Assembly: GCF_027359925.1 (NCBI RefSeq)
Contig: NZ_CP114767.1
Location: 2,976,001-3,040,000 of the forward strand
Length of the DNA: 64,000 bases
Direction of reading: 5' to 3'
Origin: Hymenobacter canadensis
Lineage (GTDB): Bacteria; Bacteroidota; Bacteroidia; Cytophagales; Hymenobacteraceae
Under the pieces are notes generated by a model. It saw only the letters and a program-made list of their open reading frames with translations, had not been told where the DNA came from and did not search any database. Shown here piece after piece: positions 15,406 through 24,643 of the stretch (the stretch's first letter is position 1; every line of letters starts with the position of its first letter). Both the position numbers and the translations under genes were made by a program.

Positions 15406-17172
15406 CTATTTCGACACCACGAAGCGTACCGACTGCGTGCCGGCTTCAGTAGTAACGGCGGCCACATAGAGGCCGGCGTTCAGCGAAGCAGGCAGCTGCA
15501 CCACCTGGGTGCCGGCCGCGAGCTTGGCGGCGTTAGTTACCACAGCTACCACACGGCCCGTCACGTCGAGCACGCGCACCGTTACGGCACCGGCTTTCTT
15601 CAGCTCAAACGAGAGCTTGGCAGCACCTTCCGTGGGGTTGGGAGCCACGCTCAGGCCCTGCAGCTGCTCGGCGGCCGCTTTGCTGGCCAGCACTTGGCCG
15701 GGCACGTTGTAGCAGGTGTTCTGGGGGTTGAAGTTGGTCCAGCCCGTAGCCCAGTTGCCGGCAGGCGTGTTAGGCGCCCCGAAGGCGCCCCGGAAGCTCA
15801 CCACGTCGAAGGTGCTGTTGGGGCCGCCGTTGCCGGCGCCGGTCAGCTTGGCGTTGGTGAAGGCGCCGCCGGTGTTCAGGATGGAGGCAGCAGGGAGGGC
15901 GAAGGCAGGAACGCACTGCGCGTTGTTGCTGCAGTTGCCTTCAAAGCTGAAGTTGTCGGCGTTCAGGCCCAGGCCAGCTACTGCTTGCGTAGTGTCGTTG
16001 CCGGCAGCCACAATGGGGTTGATGTTGAAGCCGGCCAGCGGCGTTACGCCGGTACCGTAGGTGGAACGACCGGCCCGGTTAGCCAGGGTAGCGGAGAAGG
16101 ACGTCGTCGAGATGACGTTGTTCGACAGCGCCAGCGAGCCGCTTTGGGCATTGCTCTGGGTGTAGTTGGCCGAGTTGCTGTTCAGCTCCACCCCGAAGCG
16201 GCGCCCGGCAAATACCGAGTTGAAGATGCTTTGGGCCGAGTTCCGACGAATCAGGGCGCTGGCGCTGTTGTTGAACGGCGAGGCCAGCGTAGGCGTGGTC
16301 GGCAGCAGGATGGTCATGTTGGTGAACACGGCCGAAGTCTGCGGGCCGTTGGCGGTGCCGGAGGCGTCGTTGTCGCTCTCAAAGCCATTGGACACCCCAC
16401 CCGAAGCGGTGTCGCCGCGGCGTGGGTCGCGCAGGGCCAGGCCGTACTGCACGCGGCCCGAGAAGCCGTTGTCGGTGTCGAAGTCGTCGTCGGTGCTGCC
16501 CAGGGCAATCAGGTACTTGGCATTCACAGTGCCGCCAAACCACTCAAACGAGTCGTCACCGGAGCCCGTTATCTGGATGTGGTCGATGGTGGTGCCATAG
16601 CCCACGCCACCCAGCGTCAGGCCGTTGATTTCGTTGTTGGGCTGAAATGCTACGCCGGGATATTCGATGCGCACATACTGCAGCGTTCCAGAGTTGTCGG
16701 CTGGGTCGGTGCCGCCAAACGTGGCATTCACGCCGCCCTCAATCGTGGGGTTGCCCGACAGGTTTACAGGCGCACGGCCGCAGAGAATGATGCCGCCCCA
16801 GTCGCCGGGAGCCCGGGAGCCGGCCGGCTGGTTGGACGTAAACACGATGGGCTGGGTAGGCGTGCCCACGGCATTCAGCCGCGCGCCCTGCCGAATAACC
16901 AGAGTGCCCTGGTTGGCCAGGTCGCCTTTGATGATGGTGCCCGCCTCAATGGTCAGCGTTGCGCCGCTGTTGACATATACGCAGCCGTTGAGCACGTAAA
17001 TGTTGTTGCGGGTCCAGGTGGTGTTCTGCGTAATCTGAAAGCCGGTTTGCTTGTCGGACGTGCCCGTTCCTACCAGTACCACATTGGAGGCCGTAGTGGG
17101 GCACTGTGCCTGCGATGCGAGCGGAGCAAGGGTGGCCAAGGCCAGCAAGACCGGAAGTACAACTTTTTTCAT
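15406..17172 (-). CDS. Secreted beta-helix-like protein with type IX sorting domain
   Basis: 588 residues. Signal peptide 1-22 (ends ASQAQ). The body has repeated Asn/Gly/Thr-rich strands (SGATLTIEAGTIIKGDLANQ, then WGGIILCGRAPVNLSGN), typical of a right-handed parallel beta-helix. A low-complexity acidic stretch GSTDDDFDTDNGFSG lies in the middle. The last ~80 residues, from LSVAPNPTEGAAK to VRFVVSK, are a type IX sorting domain. It lies about 200 bases downstream of a TonB-dependent receptor on the same strand, and similar pairs recur in Bacteroidota as far as I recall. A ligand-binding or surface-display role is inferred. GACCTTTG on the minus strand at 17236-17243 resembles a promoter box, so it may have its own promoter. 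Confidence 0.85.
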   Translation of the reverse strand: MKKVVLPVLLALATLAPLASQAQCPTTASNVVLVGTGTSDKQTGFQITQNTTWTRNNIYVLNGCVYVNSGATLTIEAGTIIKGDLANQGTLVIRQGARLNAVGTPTQPIVFTSNQPAGSRAPGDWGGIILCGRAPVNLSGNPTIEGGVNATFGGTDPADNSGTLQYVRIEYPGVAFQPNNEINGLTLGGVGYGTTIDHIQITGSGDDSFEWFGGTVNAKYLIALGSTDDDFDTDNGFSGRVQYGLALRDPRRGDTASGGVSNGFESDNDASGTANGPQTSAVFTNMTILLPTTPTLASPFNNSASALIRRNSAQSIFNSVFAGRRFGVELNSNSANYTQSNAQSGSLALSNNVISTTSFSATLANRAGRSTYGTGVTPLAGFNINPIVAAGNDTTQAVAGLGLNADNFSFEGNCSNNAQCVPAFALPAASILNTGGAFTNAKLTGAGNGGPNSTFDVVSFRGAFGAPNTPAGNWATGWTNFNPQNTCYNVPGQVLASKAAAEQLQGLSVAPNPTEGAAKLSFELKKAGAVTVRVLDVTGRVVAVVTNAAKLAAGTQVVQLPASLNAGLYVAAVTTEAGTQSVRFVVSK

Positions 17173-17325
17173 GGGTAGAGAAGAAAAAAAGAGAGTGAAT
17201 ACAAACGCAATAGAAGAGGCCGCGCTTTGCGCCTGACAAAGGTCGCTTCCTTGTTTCTGGGCAAGGTTACCGCTGGGTAGCCTCTGTGTTAAGTTACTGT
17301 TGCCCCTGGTGCCCCAGAAGCCGGC

Positions 17326-17362
17326 TGCCCCGGCTGCTTCCGTTCAAAGAAGGCAACCGGGG
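17326..17362 (-). terminator. Possible terminator hairpin of the TonB receptor gene
   Basis: GCTGCCCCGG pairs with CCGGGGCAGC with an inner bulged stem, just past the stop codon at 17370. No clear U tract follows, so the call is tentative. The boundaries are approximate. Confidence 0.45.
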
Positions 17363-17369
17363 CAGCTGG

Positions 17370-20204
17370 TTAGAAGCGGTAGGTCAGGCCGAGGGTGGAA
17401 TAGCTCCCGCGCCGGTAGCTGGCAAAGGAGGCTTGGTTTTCTATCCCGTTTATGCGGCCGTTGCGGTCCAAGTCGTAGTACAGCCGGGTTTGCTGGTTGA
17501 GCAGGTTCTGGATACCCGCCCGTACCTCCAGGTGCGAGCCGATGCCCTTGGTCACCGACAGATCGACGACGTGGCGGGGCAGGTCATATACCGAGTAGTT
17601 CAGGTTCCGGTCGCCTACGAAAGCAATGCGCGGCCCGATTACGTTGTACTGCAGCGACACCTGCCACTTGCCTTCGTCGTCCTGGTAGAATGTACCCAGG
17701 TTCACCACGTAAGGCGACTGCCCCTGCAGCGGACGGTCTTCCAGCGCGAAATCCTTGTTGTCGGCCAGGGTGGTATCGAGCTGTACGCGGCTTCTGATCA
17801 GCGAGGCATTCATCACAAACGAGAGACGCTGCAGAAACTTGTTTTCCGACATATCCAGCAGCGACTTGCGCAACTCAATCTCGGCGCCCACGTCGTAGGC
17901 GCGGGTGGCGTTCTGGTAGGTCAGCAGCAAGTCGGTGCCGGTGGTCGAGCGGGTCACCTGCTCGATGGCATCGAAGAAGCGCTTGCCAAACACGCCCACC
18001 GAAATCATCTCCGAGCGGCTGGGGTAGAATTCATAGCGCAGGTCAGCGTTATAGATCTTGGCCGTGCGCAGGTCTTTGTTACCCTGAATAAAGAAGTTAT
18101 TGCTGACGTCGTAATACGTGTAGTTGGCAATTTCGCGGAACTCCGGCCGGTTCACCGAAATGCTGGCCCCGGCCCGCAGCAGGCTGCGGTCGTTGAAGTT
18201 GAACGTGGTATTAAGCGAGGGCAGCACGAACGTGCGGATTTCCTCGTAGCTGTCGCCACCACCCGGCTGGAGGCGCCGGCGGTTGTACTCCACCCGCACA
18301 CCACCCGTCACGTTGAAGCGGTCCGTGAGTGGCGCCACGCCCCCCACATAGCCCGCCACCAGCCGGTTGTTGCCGGTGTAGCGGTCCTGCGGCTGCGTTG
18401 CTTCGCGCAGCACAAAGCCCCCGTTGGTGTTGAGGTTCTGCGGGCTGAAGATGGTCGTCAGCGGCAGGTCTTCCAGCGAGGAGTCGAAGTTGCGCGACCG
18501 GTCGTAGTTGAAGTAGCGGCTGTCGTAGCGACGCTCCTTCTCCTCCACGTAGTAGCCAACGCGCACCTTGTACTGGTTAGCGCTCAGCGTATCGCGGCCG
18601 TTGATGCGGTGCTCATACTGCGCGCTCGTCATGTAGGTATTTTCCTTCATGGTGGAGTAGAAGCGCGAGCTGGTAGTAGGGTCGCGGTTTACAACCACCC
18701 GGTAAGGTGCCGGATTCGCATCGCCGGGCAGGTTGGCATCCAGTTCCCGCTCCTGAATATTCTGGCGGTAGTCCGGCTCGTTGCGGTTCACGTAGTTGTA
18801 GCCAGCGGCCCAGGTGAGGGTGCCCGCACCGGCAGCGCCCAGCGTATGCGTGCCGCCCAGCTGCCCCGAGTAGATGGAGCGGCTCTGGTAGTGCAGCGCG
18901 AAGTTGTTGCGCTCCAGCAGCGGGTCCGAGATAACGCCGCGGCGGTTTATCACCTCATCAGTGCCGTATTGGTTGAAGAAGTTGCGCAGCTCCAGCTTGT
19001 GGTTGTTATTGAGCCGGACCTGGTAGTTGTGGATGATGCCCAGGCGCGCGGCCGATACGCTGCGCGTGTCCACGTAGTCGAAGAACTTTCCGGGCAGTAC
19101 GTCCGGGGCCGCAGGGTTGTAGGCCGAGAAGCGCTGCCGGGTGGCGTTGTACTGCTCCTGCGTGTTGGAGTACGATACGGAGGTCACGTTGCTCACATAC
19201 ACGCTGCCAATCTCAAACTTGCGGTTCACCCCCAGCGACACCCGCAGGTCGGGTCGCGACGTTACCAGGCGCGGCAAAAATTCGTTGCGCAGCTCGTTGC
19301 CCAACGCTGCAGTCTGTTCGCTGTTGCTCGGTACCGCCGACTGCAGGCCGCTCAGCACGCCAGGCATGCCGCGCTGGCCGTTATCAGTGCCCAGAAAGTC
19401 GGTGCCGCTGTGGTTGCTCTGCAGAAAGCCGCCCTGAAATGTGTTGGTACTCCGGGCCCAGCTCGAAACCGTGAGGCTGGTAGAATTTTCCAGCACGGCA
19501 TTCTTGGTATACACTTTCACCACGCCGCCCCCGAATTCGCCGGGCAGCTCCGGCGAGCCCGACTTGAAGATCAGCACCCGGTCAATCACCGAGCTGGGCA
19601 GAATGTCAAAGGAAAACGAGCGGGTATCCACTTCGGCCGAAGGCGTGAGGGCGTCATTCAGCAACACCGTGTTGTAGCGCTCGGCCAGGCCCCGGATAAC
19701 AATGAAGTTGTTGCTCTGCACCGTTACGCCCGGAATGCGCTTTACCACTTCAGCGGCGTCGCGGTCTAGGCTCTTCACAATCTGGTCGTTGCTCATGCCG
19801 CTCACCACCACCTCGCTTTTCTTGAGGTCCTGGATCATGGCTACCTCGGTACCGGTCTGCTTCTGGCCGGTCACGGTTACTTCGCCCAGGGCCGTGGAAT
19901 TTTCTTCCATGGCACCGTTGAGCGTGGTCGGTTGGCCGGCCCGCACCTGCACACCTGGAAAAGTCAGCGGCTTGTAGCCGATGTAGGTCATGGTGATGTT
20001 ATAGGTGCCGGGGTCCAGCTTCAGCTCGTAGCGGCCCTCCACGTCTACCGGGGCGGCCTGCGTGGTGCCCGTCACCAGCACCGTCGCCCCGATTACTGCT
20101 TCACTGGTTTTTCTATCGACTACTTTGCCCACCAGGGAGCCTTGTTGTGCGATGGCCAGCGTACTGAGCAACAAGCTGAAAATCAGCGTTAAAAAACGGA
20201 GCAT
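17370..20204 (-). CDS. TonB-dependent outer-membrane receptor with N-terminal CarboxypepD_reg-like domain
   Basis: 944 residues. Signal peptide 1-19. A carboxypeptidase-regulatory-like beta-sandwich follows at about 22-108 (GSLVGKVVDRKTSEAVIGAT). The TonB plug is at about 125-235, containing VVKRIPGVTVQSNN and RGLAERYNTVLLND. The 22-strand barrel then ends LGLTYRF. It would import a ligand using TonB energy. There is no SusD partner, so classical polysaccharide uptake is unlikely. The nearest gene on the same strand encodes the type IX beta-helix protein. A perfect TACTTTTG box sits on the minus strand at 20228-20235, giving a very short leader. Confidence 0.92.
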   Translation of the reverse strand: MLRFLTLIFSLLLSTLAIAQQGSLVGKVVDRKTSEAVIGATVLVTGTTQAAPVDVEGRYELKLDPGTYNITMTYIGYKPLTFPGVQVRAGQPTTLNGAMEENSTALGEVTVTGQKQTGTEVAMIQDLKKSEVVVSGMSNDQIVKSLDRDAAEVVKRIPGVTVQSNNFIVIRGLAERYNTVLLNDALTPSAEVDTRSFSFDILPSSVIDRVLIFKSGSPELPGEFGGGVVKVYTKNAVLENSTSLTVSSWARSTNTFQGGFLQSNHSGTDFLGTDNGQRGMPGVLSGLQSAVPSNSEQTAALGNELRNEFLPRLVTSRPDLRVSLGVNRKFEIGSVYVSNVTSVSYSNTQEQYNATRQRFSAYNPAAPDVLPGKFFDYVDTRSVSAARLGIIHNYQVRLNNNHKLELRNFFNQYGTDEVINRRGVISDPLLERNNFALHYQSRSIYSGQLGGTHTLGAAGAGTLTWAAGYNYVNRNEPDYRQNIQERELDANLPGDANPAPYRVVVNRDPTTSSRFYSTMKENTYMTSAQYEHRINGRDTLSANQYKVRVGYYVEEKERRYDSRYFNYDRSRNFDSSLEDLPLTTIFSPQNLNTNGGFVLREATQPQDRYTGNNRLVAGYVGGVAPLTDRFNVTGGVRVEYNRRRLQPGGGDSYEEIRTFVLPSLNTTFNFNDRSLLRAGASISVNRPEFREIANYTYYDVSNNFFIQGNKDLRTAKIYNADLRYEFYPSRSEMISVGVFGKRFFDAIEQVTRSTTGTDLLLTYQNATRAYDVGAEIELRKSLLDMSENKFLQRLSFVMNASLIRSRVQLDTTLADNKDFALEDRPLQGQSPYVVNLGTFYQDDEGKWQVSLQYNVIGPRIAFVGDRNLNYSVYDLPRHVVDLSVTKGIGSHLEVRAGIQNLLNQQTRLYYDLDRNGRINGIENQASFASYRRGSYSTLGLTYRF

Positions 20205-20227
20205 ACAGGTAGTTTTCGTTTGCAGTG

Positions 20228-20235
20228 CAAAAGTA
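20228..20235 (-). promoter_or_regulatory. -7 box of the TonB receptor promoter
   Basis: TACTTTTG on the minus strand matches TAnnTTTG and lies 24 bases before the start codon. No good TTG is seen at the expected upstream spacing. Confidence 0.55.
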
Positions 20236-20320
20236 CCGGAGGCCTGTTATGCGAATATTGCGTGGGTATTACGCTTTTGTTACGCCGCAGGTAAGTATCT
20301 CACATTCTGAAACAAACCGT

Positions 20321-20328
20321 TACTTTTG
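20321..20328 (+). promoter_or_regulatory. -7 box of the yicC promoter
   Basis: TACTTTTG matches TAnnTTTG, 23 bases before the ATG of yicC. It is arranged back-to-back with the box of the TonB gene about 90 bases away. Confidence 0.55.
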
Positions 20329-20351
20329 CGGCCGTTTTACCCTACCCGCCT

Positions 20352-21251
20352 ATGCTCCAGTCCATGACCGGCTACGGCGTCGCGCACCGCGACACCGACC
20401 GCTACTCCGCCACCGTCGAGGTTAAATCCCTGAATTCCAAATCCCTGGACCTGACCCTGCGCTTGCCGCGCTTCCTGCAGGACAAGGAGCTGGAAATCCG
20501 CAACCTGGTGGCCAAATCCCTGGTGCGCGGCAAAGTGAACCTGAACTTTGACTTTTTACGAGTCCGCGCCACCGGCACCCAGAGCAGTGTCGTGAACCAG
20601 GCCGTGCTGCAGCTGGCGTACGAGGAACTCATGCAGCTGAGCGCCCGCACCGGGGCCTCGCTGGAGCAGCTCACGGCTATTGCTAAAGCCCTGCCCGGCG
20701 CCCTACGCCTGCCTACAGAGGCGGTAGCCGCTCCCACCGAGGAAGAAGACGAAGTAACCTGGGACGAACTGCTGCCGCTGGTGCAGGAGGCGCTGGAGCG
20801 CGCCAACGAGTTCCGCCGGGCCGAAGGGCAGACGCTCACCACCGAAATCCTGAGCTACCTCGACAGCATCCGCATTCAGCTGGCCGAGATTGAGCGCCAC
20901 GACCCCCACCGCGTAGAACAGGTGCGCGAGCGGCTCCGCTCCCACCTCGCCGACCTGGCCACCAGCGAGCAGTTCAACACCTCGCGCTTCGAGCAGGAGC
21001 TGATCTACTATATCGAGAAGCTGGATATCGCCGAGGAAAAAGTACGGTTGGTCAGCCATCTGCACTACTTCACCGAAACGGTCTATCTGCCGGAGCCCAC
21101 CGGCAAGAAATTAGCGTTTATTTCGCAGGAAATCGGACGGGAAATCAACACTATCGGTTCCAAGGCCAACGACTCTATTGTCCAACATCTGGTGGTGGGC
21201 ATGAAGGAGGAACTGGAGAAGATAAAAGAGCAGATTAATAATATTCTGTAA
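20352..21251 (+). CDS. yicC: YicC-family endoribonuclease
   Basis: 299 residues. The N-terminal YicC domain opens with the signature MLQSMTGYG and VEVKSLNSKSLDLTLRLP. The C-terminal DUF1732 domain contains ISQEIGREINTIGSKAND and ends with a coiled-coil-like helix KEELEKIKEQINNIL. E. coli YicC has been reported as an endoribonuclease acting on small RNA; the role here is transferred from family knowledge. The family is often followed by gmk, but that gene is not next to it here. Confidence 0.93.
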   Translation: MLQSMTGYGVAHRDTDRYSATVEVKSLNSKSLDLTLRLPRFLQDKELEIRNLVAKSLVRGKVNLNFDFLRVRATGTQSSVVNQAVLQLAYEELMQLSARTGASLEQLTAIAKALPGALRLPTEAVAAPTEEEDEVTWDELLPLVQEALERANEFRRAEGQTLTTEILSYLDSIRIQLAEIERHDPHRVEQVRERLRSHLADLATSEQFNTSRFEQELIYYIEKLDIAEEKVRLVSHLHYFTETVYLPEPTGKKLAFISQEIGREINTIGSKANDSIVQHLVVGMKEELEKIKEQINNIL

Positions 21252-21574
21252 ACATGCCCGACTTGCACCGGTTTACAGTTTTGAACTTTGGCAATAAAAT
21301 CCTGCATATGATTATTGCTATAAATACCTGATATATTCGAGCGAATTGAAATTTAATTTTTACCTTTTCCATTGCCTAAAGCCTGAATAACATTCCTGAT
21401 TATCCCAAAAAGCCTCTTTTTAGCAAACTGTGTTAATCCGGGATAATTATTTTTTCACAAATCACTTGCTACTCAGGGTTTCCTGCGTAAATTGTGTTAT
21501 CCGAACAGACTACCTGATGATCAGTCTGCCGTAGAAACCAACCTTGATTTTCATCTTTTTTCAGCCCCATACAT
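21252..21574. other. AT-rich 323-base intergenic region
   Basis: Much richer in A and T than its surroundings. I see no gene, no clear terminator and no perfect promoter box. A weak dyad, GATTATCCC and GGGATAAT, lies around 21397-21445. The region presumably holds the end of yicC transcription and the promoter of the next gene. Confidence 0.5.
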
Positions 21575-22120
21575 ATGAAAAAAGTAATACTCTTGCCCGT
21601 TTCCTTGTGCCTGATGCTGTTGCTGACGGCCTTCCGCCCCTTTGCTGAGGTAGAACTGATCAAGAAGCGCGTGCTGAGCGAGCGGGTCGAAATCCTGATT
21701 CCGAAAGGATTCGAGGTGATGAGCGAGCAGCAGATGGACTTCAACTATGCGAAGTCGCAGAGCCGCCCAAGCGTTATCTACACCAACAGCAAGGAGGCCA
21801 GCATCTCCTTCACCTACACCGACAATACGGCCGATCAGGACATGATTGACATGTATGCCGACAACTTCTACAAGACCTATTACAAGCAGTTCAAGGAAGC
21901 CAAGTGGTTTGCTAACGGCGTGAAGGAAGTAGGTGGCCGCAAAGTGGGCTACCTCGAGCTGATGAAGCCAGAGCTGGGCCACGAAGTTTACCAGCTGATT
22001 TTCTTCACCGACGTGGAGGGCAAGCTGCTCATGTGCACCTTCACCTGCGCCGACCGCCAGAAGCCGGAGTGGGAAACGGTAGCCAAGCAGATCATGAGCT
22101 CGTTCAAGACGAACGGCTAG
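21575..22120 (+). CDS. Small exported protein, unknown function
   Basis: 181 residues. A signal peptide (about 1-24, VILLPVSLCLMLLLTAFRPF) is followed by a soluble alpha/beta domain. The body has VEILIPKGFEVMSEQQMD and a C-terminal CTFTCADRQKPEWETVAKQI, a pattern seen in PsbP/DUF1795-like proteins that measure about 150-180 residues. I do not identify the family with certainty. No catalytic motif is visible. It is a single gene with a strong terminator right behind it, and its codons are less GC-rich than the neighbours. Confidence 0.75.
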   Translation: MKKVILLPVSLCLMLLLTAFRPFAEVELIKKRVLSERVEILIPKGFEVMSEQQMDFNYAKSQSRPSVIYTNSKEASISFTYTDNTADQDMIDMYADNFYKTYYKQFKEAKWFANGVKEVGGRKVGYLELMKPELGHEVYQLIFFTDVEGKLLMCTFTCADRQKPEWETVAKQIMSSFKTNG

Positions 22121-22142
22121 GTCTTCTCTACTTTCAGACTGT

Positions 22143-22195
22143 AAAAACGCCTGCAACCATTGGCCCCGTGCCAATAGTTGCAGGCGTTTTTTTTT
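22143..22195 (+). terminator. Strong intrinsic terminator
   Basis: AAAAACGCCTGCAAC (22143-22157) pairs with GTTGCAGGCGTTTTT (22177-22191), an inner CATTGG/CCAATA stem extends it, and T residues follow. Confidence 0.9.
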
Positions 22196-22285
22196 GGCCC
22201 CGCGGCAAGGAAACCGGTAGCCGGTAATCGGGCTTCCCTGCCATGGGTGGGTTCTGTTCGGCAGACAGCGGTCGGCCGCTCGGGG

Positions 22286-23653
22286 CTAGCGGACGGTGCC
22301 GGCGCCCAGGCCATCCAGGAACTCCCAGAGCAGGCCGAACACGTTGGCGAAGGCCGTGAGCGGTAGCGTGGTGGCCTGGTCCTGCACATCATGGTAGGCC
22401 GTGGGGCCGCCGCGGGTGTAGAGGAAGAAGGCAGGCACGCCCCGCTCCGAAAACGGAAAGTGGTCGGAGTTGGCGGCAGGGCCCCGGGCGGCCAATGATG
22501 GCAGGGCCTGGCGGCGGGTATTCAGGGCCTGCAGCCGGGCAAACTGCGCGGGCAGGGTGCGGCCGTTCACTACAGTGGCGCCTTCTGAGCCGGTACCCAC
22601 CAGATCGAGGTTCAGCAGAAAGCGGATGCGGGCCAGCGGGACCAGCGGGTGCTCCACGAAGAAGAGGGAGCCCAGCAGCCCAGCTTCCTCGGCCCCAAAT
22701 GCCAGAAACGCCACCGAATACGCCGGCCGGTTTTCGGGGCGGCTGTAGTGGGCGGCCAGCTCCAGGAGCATGGCCGTGCCGCTGGCGTTGTCGTTGGCGC
22801 CCGGGAAATAGGTGCGGGCGCCCATGCGGCCCAGGTGGTCATAGTGCGCCGTTACTACCAGAAACGAGTCGGGCTGCAGGCGACCGGGAATGAACCCCAC
22901 GATGTTCTGGGTGGGATACTGCGGCTGCAGGCGGGCATCCACGCGCGCCTCAACCGTAGCGGCGAGGTTGCCGGGCCCTTGATAGGCCACTTTACGCCAC
23001 ACCGAATCCAGCACTTCCAGCCGCATCTGCGAGGCCTGCTCAGAGGCCAACGACGCCGTGAGCTTAGACACCTGCGTTATGCGCAGGGCAGCGGAGTCGA
23101 GGTGCTGGCGGAGCGGCAGGGGCAGCTGGGCCAGGCGCCGCTCGTCGGCAGCCCGTAGCACGTAGCCGCCGAAGTACCAGCGGTGATGCAGGAGCTGTTG
23201 CTGAGCGGCAGCATCCGTGAAAACCAGCGTGTCGAGGCGCAGGATGGGTACGGTAGAGAAAGACCCGCCTACGTGCCCGCTACCGGAATTGGGCGCGGCA
23301 ATAAACTCCGTACCGACGTGCAACGGCCGCGAATGGCCGAACACCGGAAAGCGCAGCATGCCCAGACTCAGCTCCAGCTTCAGCGCCCCCGGAAACGTGT
23401 TAATGCCGAGGGTGAAGGGCTGCGTGTAGTTGGGGGCCAGCGGGTGTAGGCCTAGCTCACGGAAACGCTGCCGCAGGTAAGCGGCGGCCTTCTGCTCGCC
23501 CTGGCTAACGTAGCCGCGGCCGTGCATGACGGGAGCCGTGAGGGTTTCGATGGTGCGCCGCACGCGGGGCATATCCTGGGCGGCAGCCAGTTGCGCAGTG
23601 AAAGCCAGGGCTGCCAGCAGCACACATCGGCACTTTTTACAAGAATAGGCCAT
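22286..23653 (-). CDS. Exported M28-family zinc aminopeptidase
   Basis: 455 residues from ATG 23653; an upstream GTG at 23686 would overlap the VanZ gene and looks less likely. N-terminal signal sequence (CVLLAALAFTAQLAAAQ). Metal-site residues are in order: H in VTAHYDHLG, bridging D in NDNASGTAM, the catalytic/ligand pair EE in FGAEEAGLLGS, D in NLDLVGTGSEG, and the last H in AYHDVQDQ. All five are present, so it should be active. Members remove N-terminal residues from peptides outside the cytoplasm. It is the last gene of a run gcvH-vanZ-M28 on the minus strand. Confidence 0.92.
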   Translation of the reverse strand: MAYSCKKCRCVLLAALAFTAQLAAAQDMPRVRRTIETLTAPVMHGRGYVSQGEQKAAAYLRQRFRELGLHPLAPNYTQPFTLGINTFPGALKLELSLGMLRFPVFGHSRPLHVGTEFIAAPNSGSGHVGGSFSTVPILRLDTLVFTDAAAQQQLLHHRWYFGGYVLRAADERRLAQLPLPLRQHLDSAALRITQVSKLTASLASEQASQMRLEVLDSVWRKVAYQGPGNLAATVEARVDARLQPQYPTQNIVGFIPGRLQPDSFLVVTAHYDHLGRMGARTYFPGANDNASGTAMLLELAAHYSRPENRPAYSVAFLAFGAEEAGLLGSLFFVEHPLVPLARIRFLLNLDLVGTGSEGATVVNGRTLPAQFARLQALNTRRQALPSLAARGPAANSDHFPFSERGVPAFFLYTRGGPTAYHDVQDQATTLPLTAFANVFGLLWEFLDGLGAGTVR

Positions 23654-23676
23654 CAGGCAAGCGGTTAAAAAGTCCG

Positions 23677-24105
23677 CTATTGCCACCAGCGGCGGCTAGC
23701 GTAAGCCAGACCCAGGCCGATTACGCCCCCCAAAGCGTCGCTGATGGCGTCGGACCACTCGCCGTGGCGGCCCAGGTTCATGGTCATCTGCAGCAACTCA
23801 ATCAGCAGCCCGAACGCCACGCAGCCCAGCAGCACAATCAGGTAGGCGTGGCGCCGCAAAGTCGGCCACCGGGACTGGCGCCGCGCCGAAAACACCAGCA
23901 GCGCCGCCAGCACCACGAATACGCCCGCGTGGGCCGCCGTGTCGAAGGATATCAGCTCCCAGGGCGGCACCACCGGCATTTGGCGGGCGGGCGTGAGGGT
24001 GAGCCCCAACACCAGCGCCGCCCAGGCCAGCGGCAGGCCCACCAGGGGCCGGCTGCCAGACCTGGGCGGCGCGGATTGCTCGGTCAGACCGGGAAGGCTA
24101 GGCAC
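23677..24105 (-). CDS. VanZ-family membrane protein
   Basis: 142 residues with four hydrophobic helices (about 24-40, 57-72, 86-104, 122-137) and the VanZ pattern: an N-terminal helix, [16 protein letters not shown], then [28 protein letters not shown]. VanZ proteins are membrane proteins linked to low-level teicoplanin resistance in enterococci, but their general role is unclear. The start overlaps the end of gcvH by eight bases, so the two are likely co-transcribed. Confidence 0.85.
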   Translation of the reverse strand: MPSLPGLTEQSAPPRSGSRPLVGLPLAWAALVLGLTLTPARQMPVVPPWELISFDTAAHAGVFVVLAALLVFSARRQSRWPTLRRHAYLIVLLGCVAFGLLIELLQMTMNLGRHGEWSDAISDALGGVIGLGLAYASRRWWQ

Positions 24106-24478
24106 CTACCAGCTCGCCGTAGACTTCGGCCGACAGCAAAGCGTCCAGCTCCGAAGGGTTGGCAATAGACATTTTCACCATCCAGCCGTCGCCATACGGG
24201 TCGGAGTTGACGGTTTCGGGGCTGCCGTCGAGCTGGCTGTTGATTTCCAGCACGGTGCCGGTGATGGGGCTGAACAGGTCGGAAACGGTTTTTACGGCTT
24301 CTACGGTGCCGAATACCTCGTTCTGGGCAACTTCCTTGTCGAGCGTGTCGATGTCAACATACACGATGTCGCCGAGCTCTTTCTGGGCGTGGTCGGTGAT
24401 GCCGATGTAGGCAACGTCGCCTTCCACACGAATCCATTCGTGCTCTTTCGTGTACTTCAGGTCAGCGGGCAGATTCAT
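24098..24478 (-). CDS. gcvH: Glycine cleavage system H protein
   Basis: 126 residues from ATG 24478 ([20 protein letters not shown]), the standard length. It carries the lipoyl group on K63 in [11 protein letters not shown] and shuttles the aminomethyl intermediate between the P, T and L proteins of glycine cleavage. An in-frame extension to 24535 has no family similarity. No gcvT or gcvP is in the window. I looked for a glycine riboswitch upstream and saw none. It leads the gcvH-vanZ-M28 run. Confidence 0.96.
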   Translation of the reverse strand: MNLPADLKYTKEHEWIRVEGDVAYIGITDHAQKELGDIVYVDIDTLDKEVAQNEVFGTVEAVKTVSDLFSPITGTVLEINSQLDGSPETVNSDPYGDGWMVKMSIANPSELDALLSAEVYGELVGA

Positions 24479-24548
24479 AACAGTGCGGGGGTTGGGAAGA
24501 AGAGGAAGAAGCCGGGCAGCGCCGCGGCCGCTCAAAAGTAATTGTTAA

Positions 24549-24639
24549 ATGGTTAAATGGCTGCATTGTTAAAGAGGTAGTCGTTCAACCTAATTTCGGT
24601 ACAACGACCAACCCTTTAACAATGCAGCCATTTAACCAT
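24549..24639. repeat. Perfect 26-base inverted repeat after sprA
   Basis: Arms 24549-24574 and 24614-24639 pair perfectly (ATGGTTAAATGGCTGCATTG...). Unlike the other palindromes it is AT-rich and contains repeated TTAAATGG. It lies between the sprA stop codon (24644) and gcvH. It could end sprA transcription, but there is no proper U tract. Confidence 0.8.
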
Positions 24640-24643
24640 CTAT

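Noticed and set aside
17286..19769. 827-residue open frame opposite the TonB receptor
   Set aside because: Antisense shadow; composition rich in Val/Arg/His without domain features, while the receptor on the other strand is unmistakable.
24479..24643. Glycine riboswitch before gcvH
   Set aside because: Upstream of gcvH on the minus strand lies the AT-rich inverted repeat; no tandem aptamer pattern is visible.
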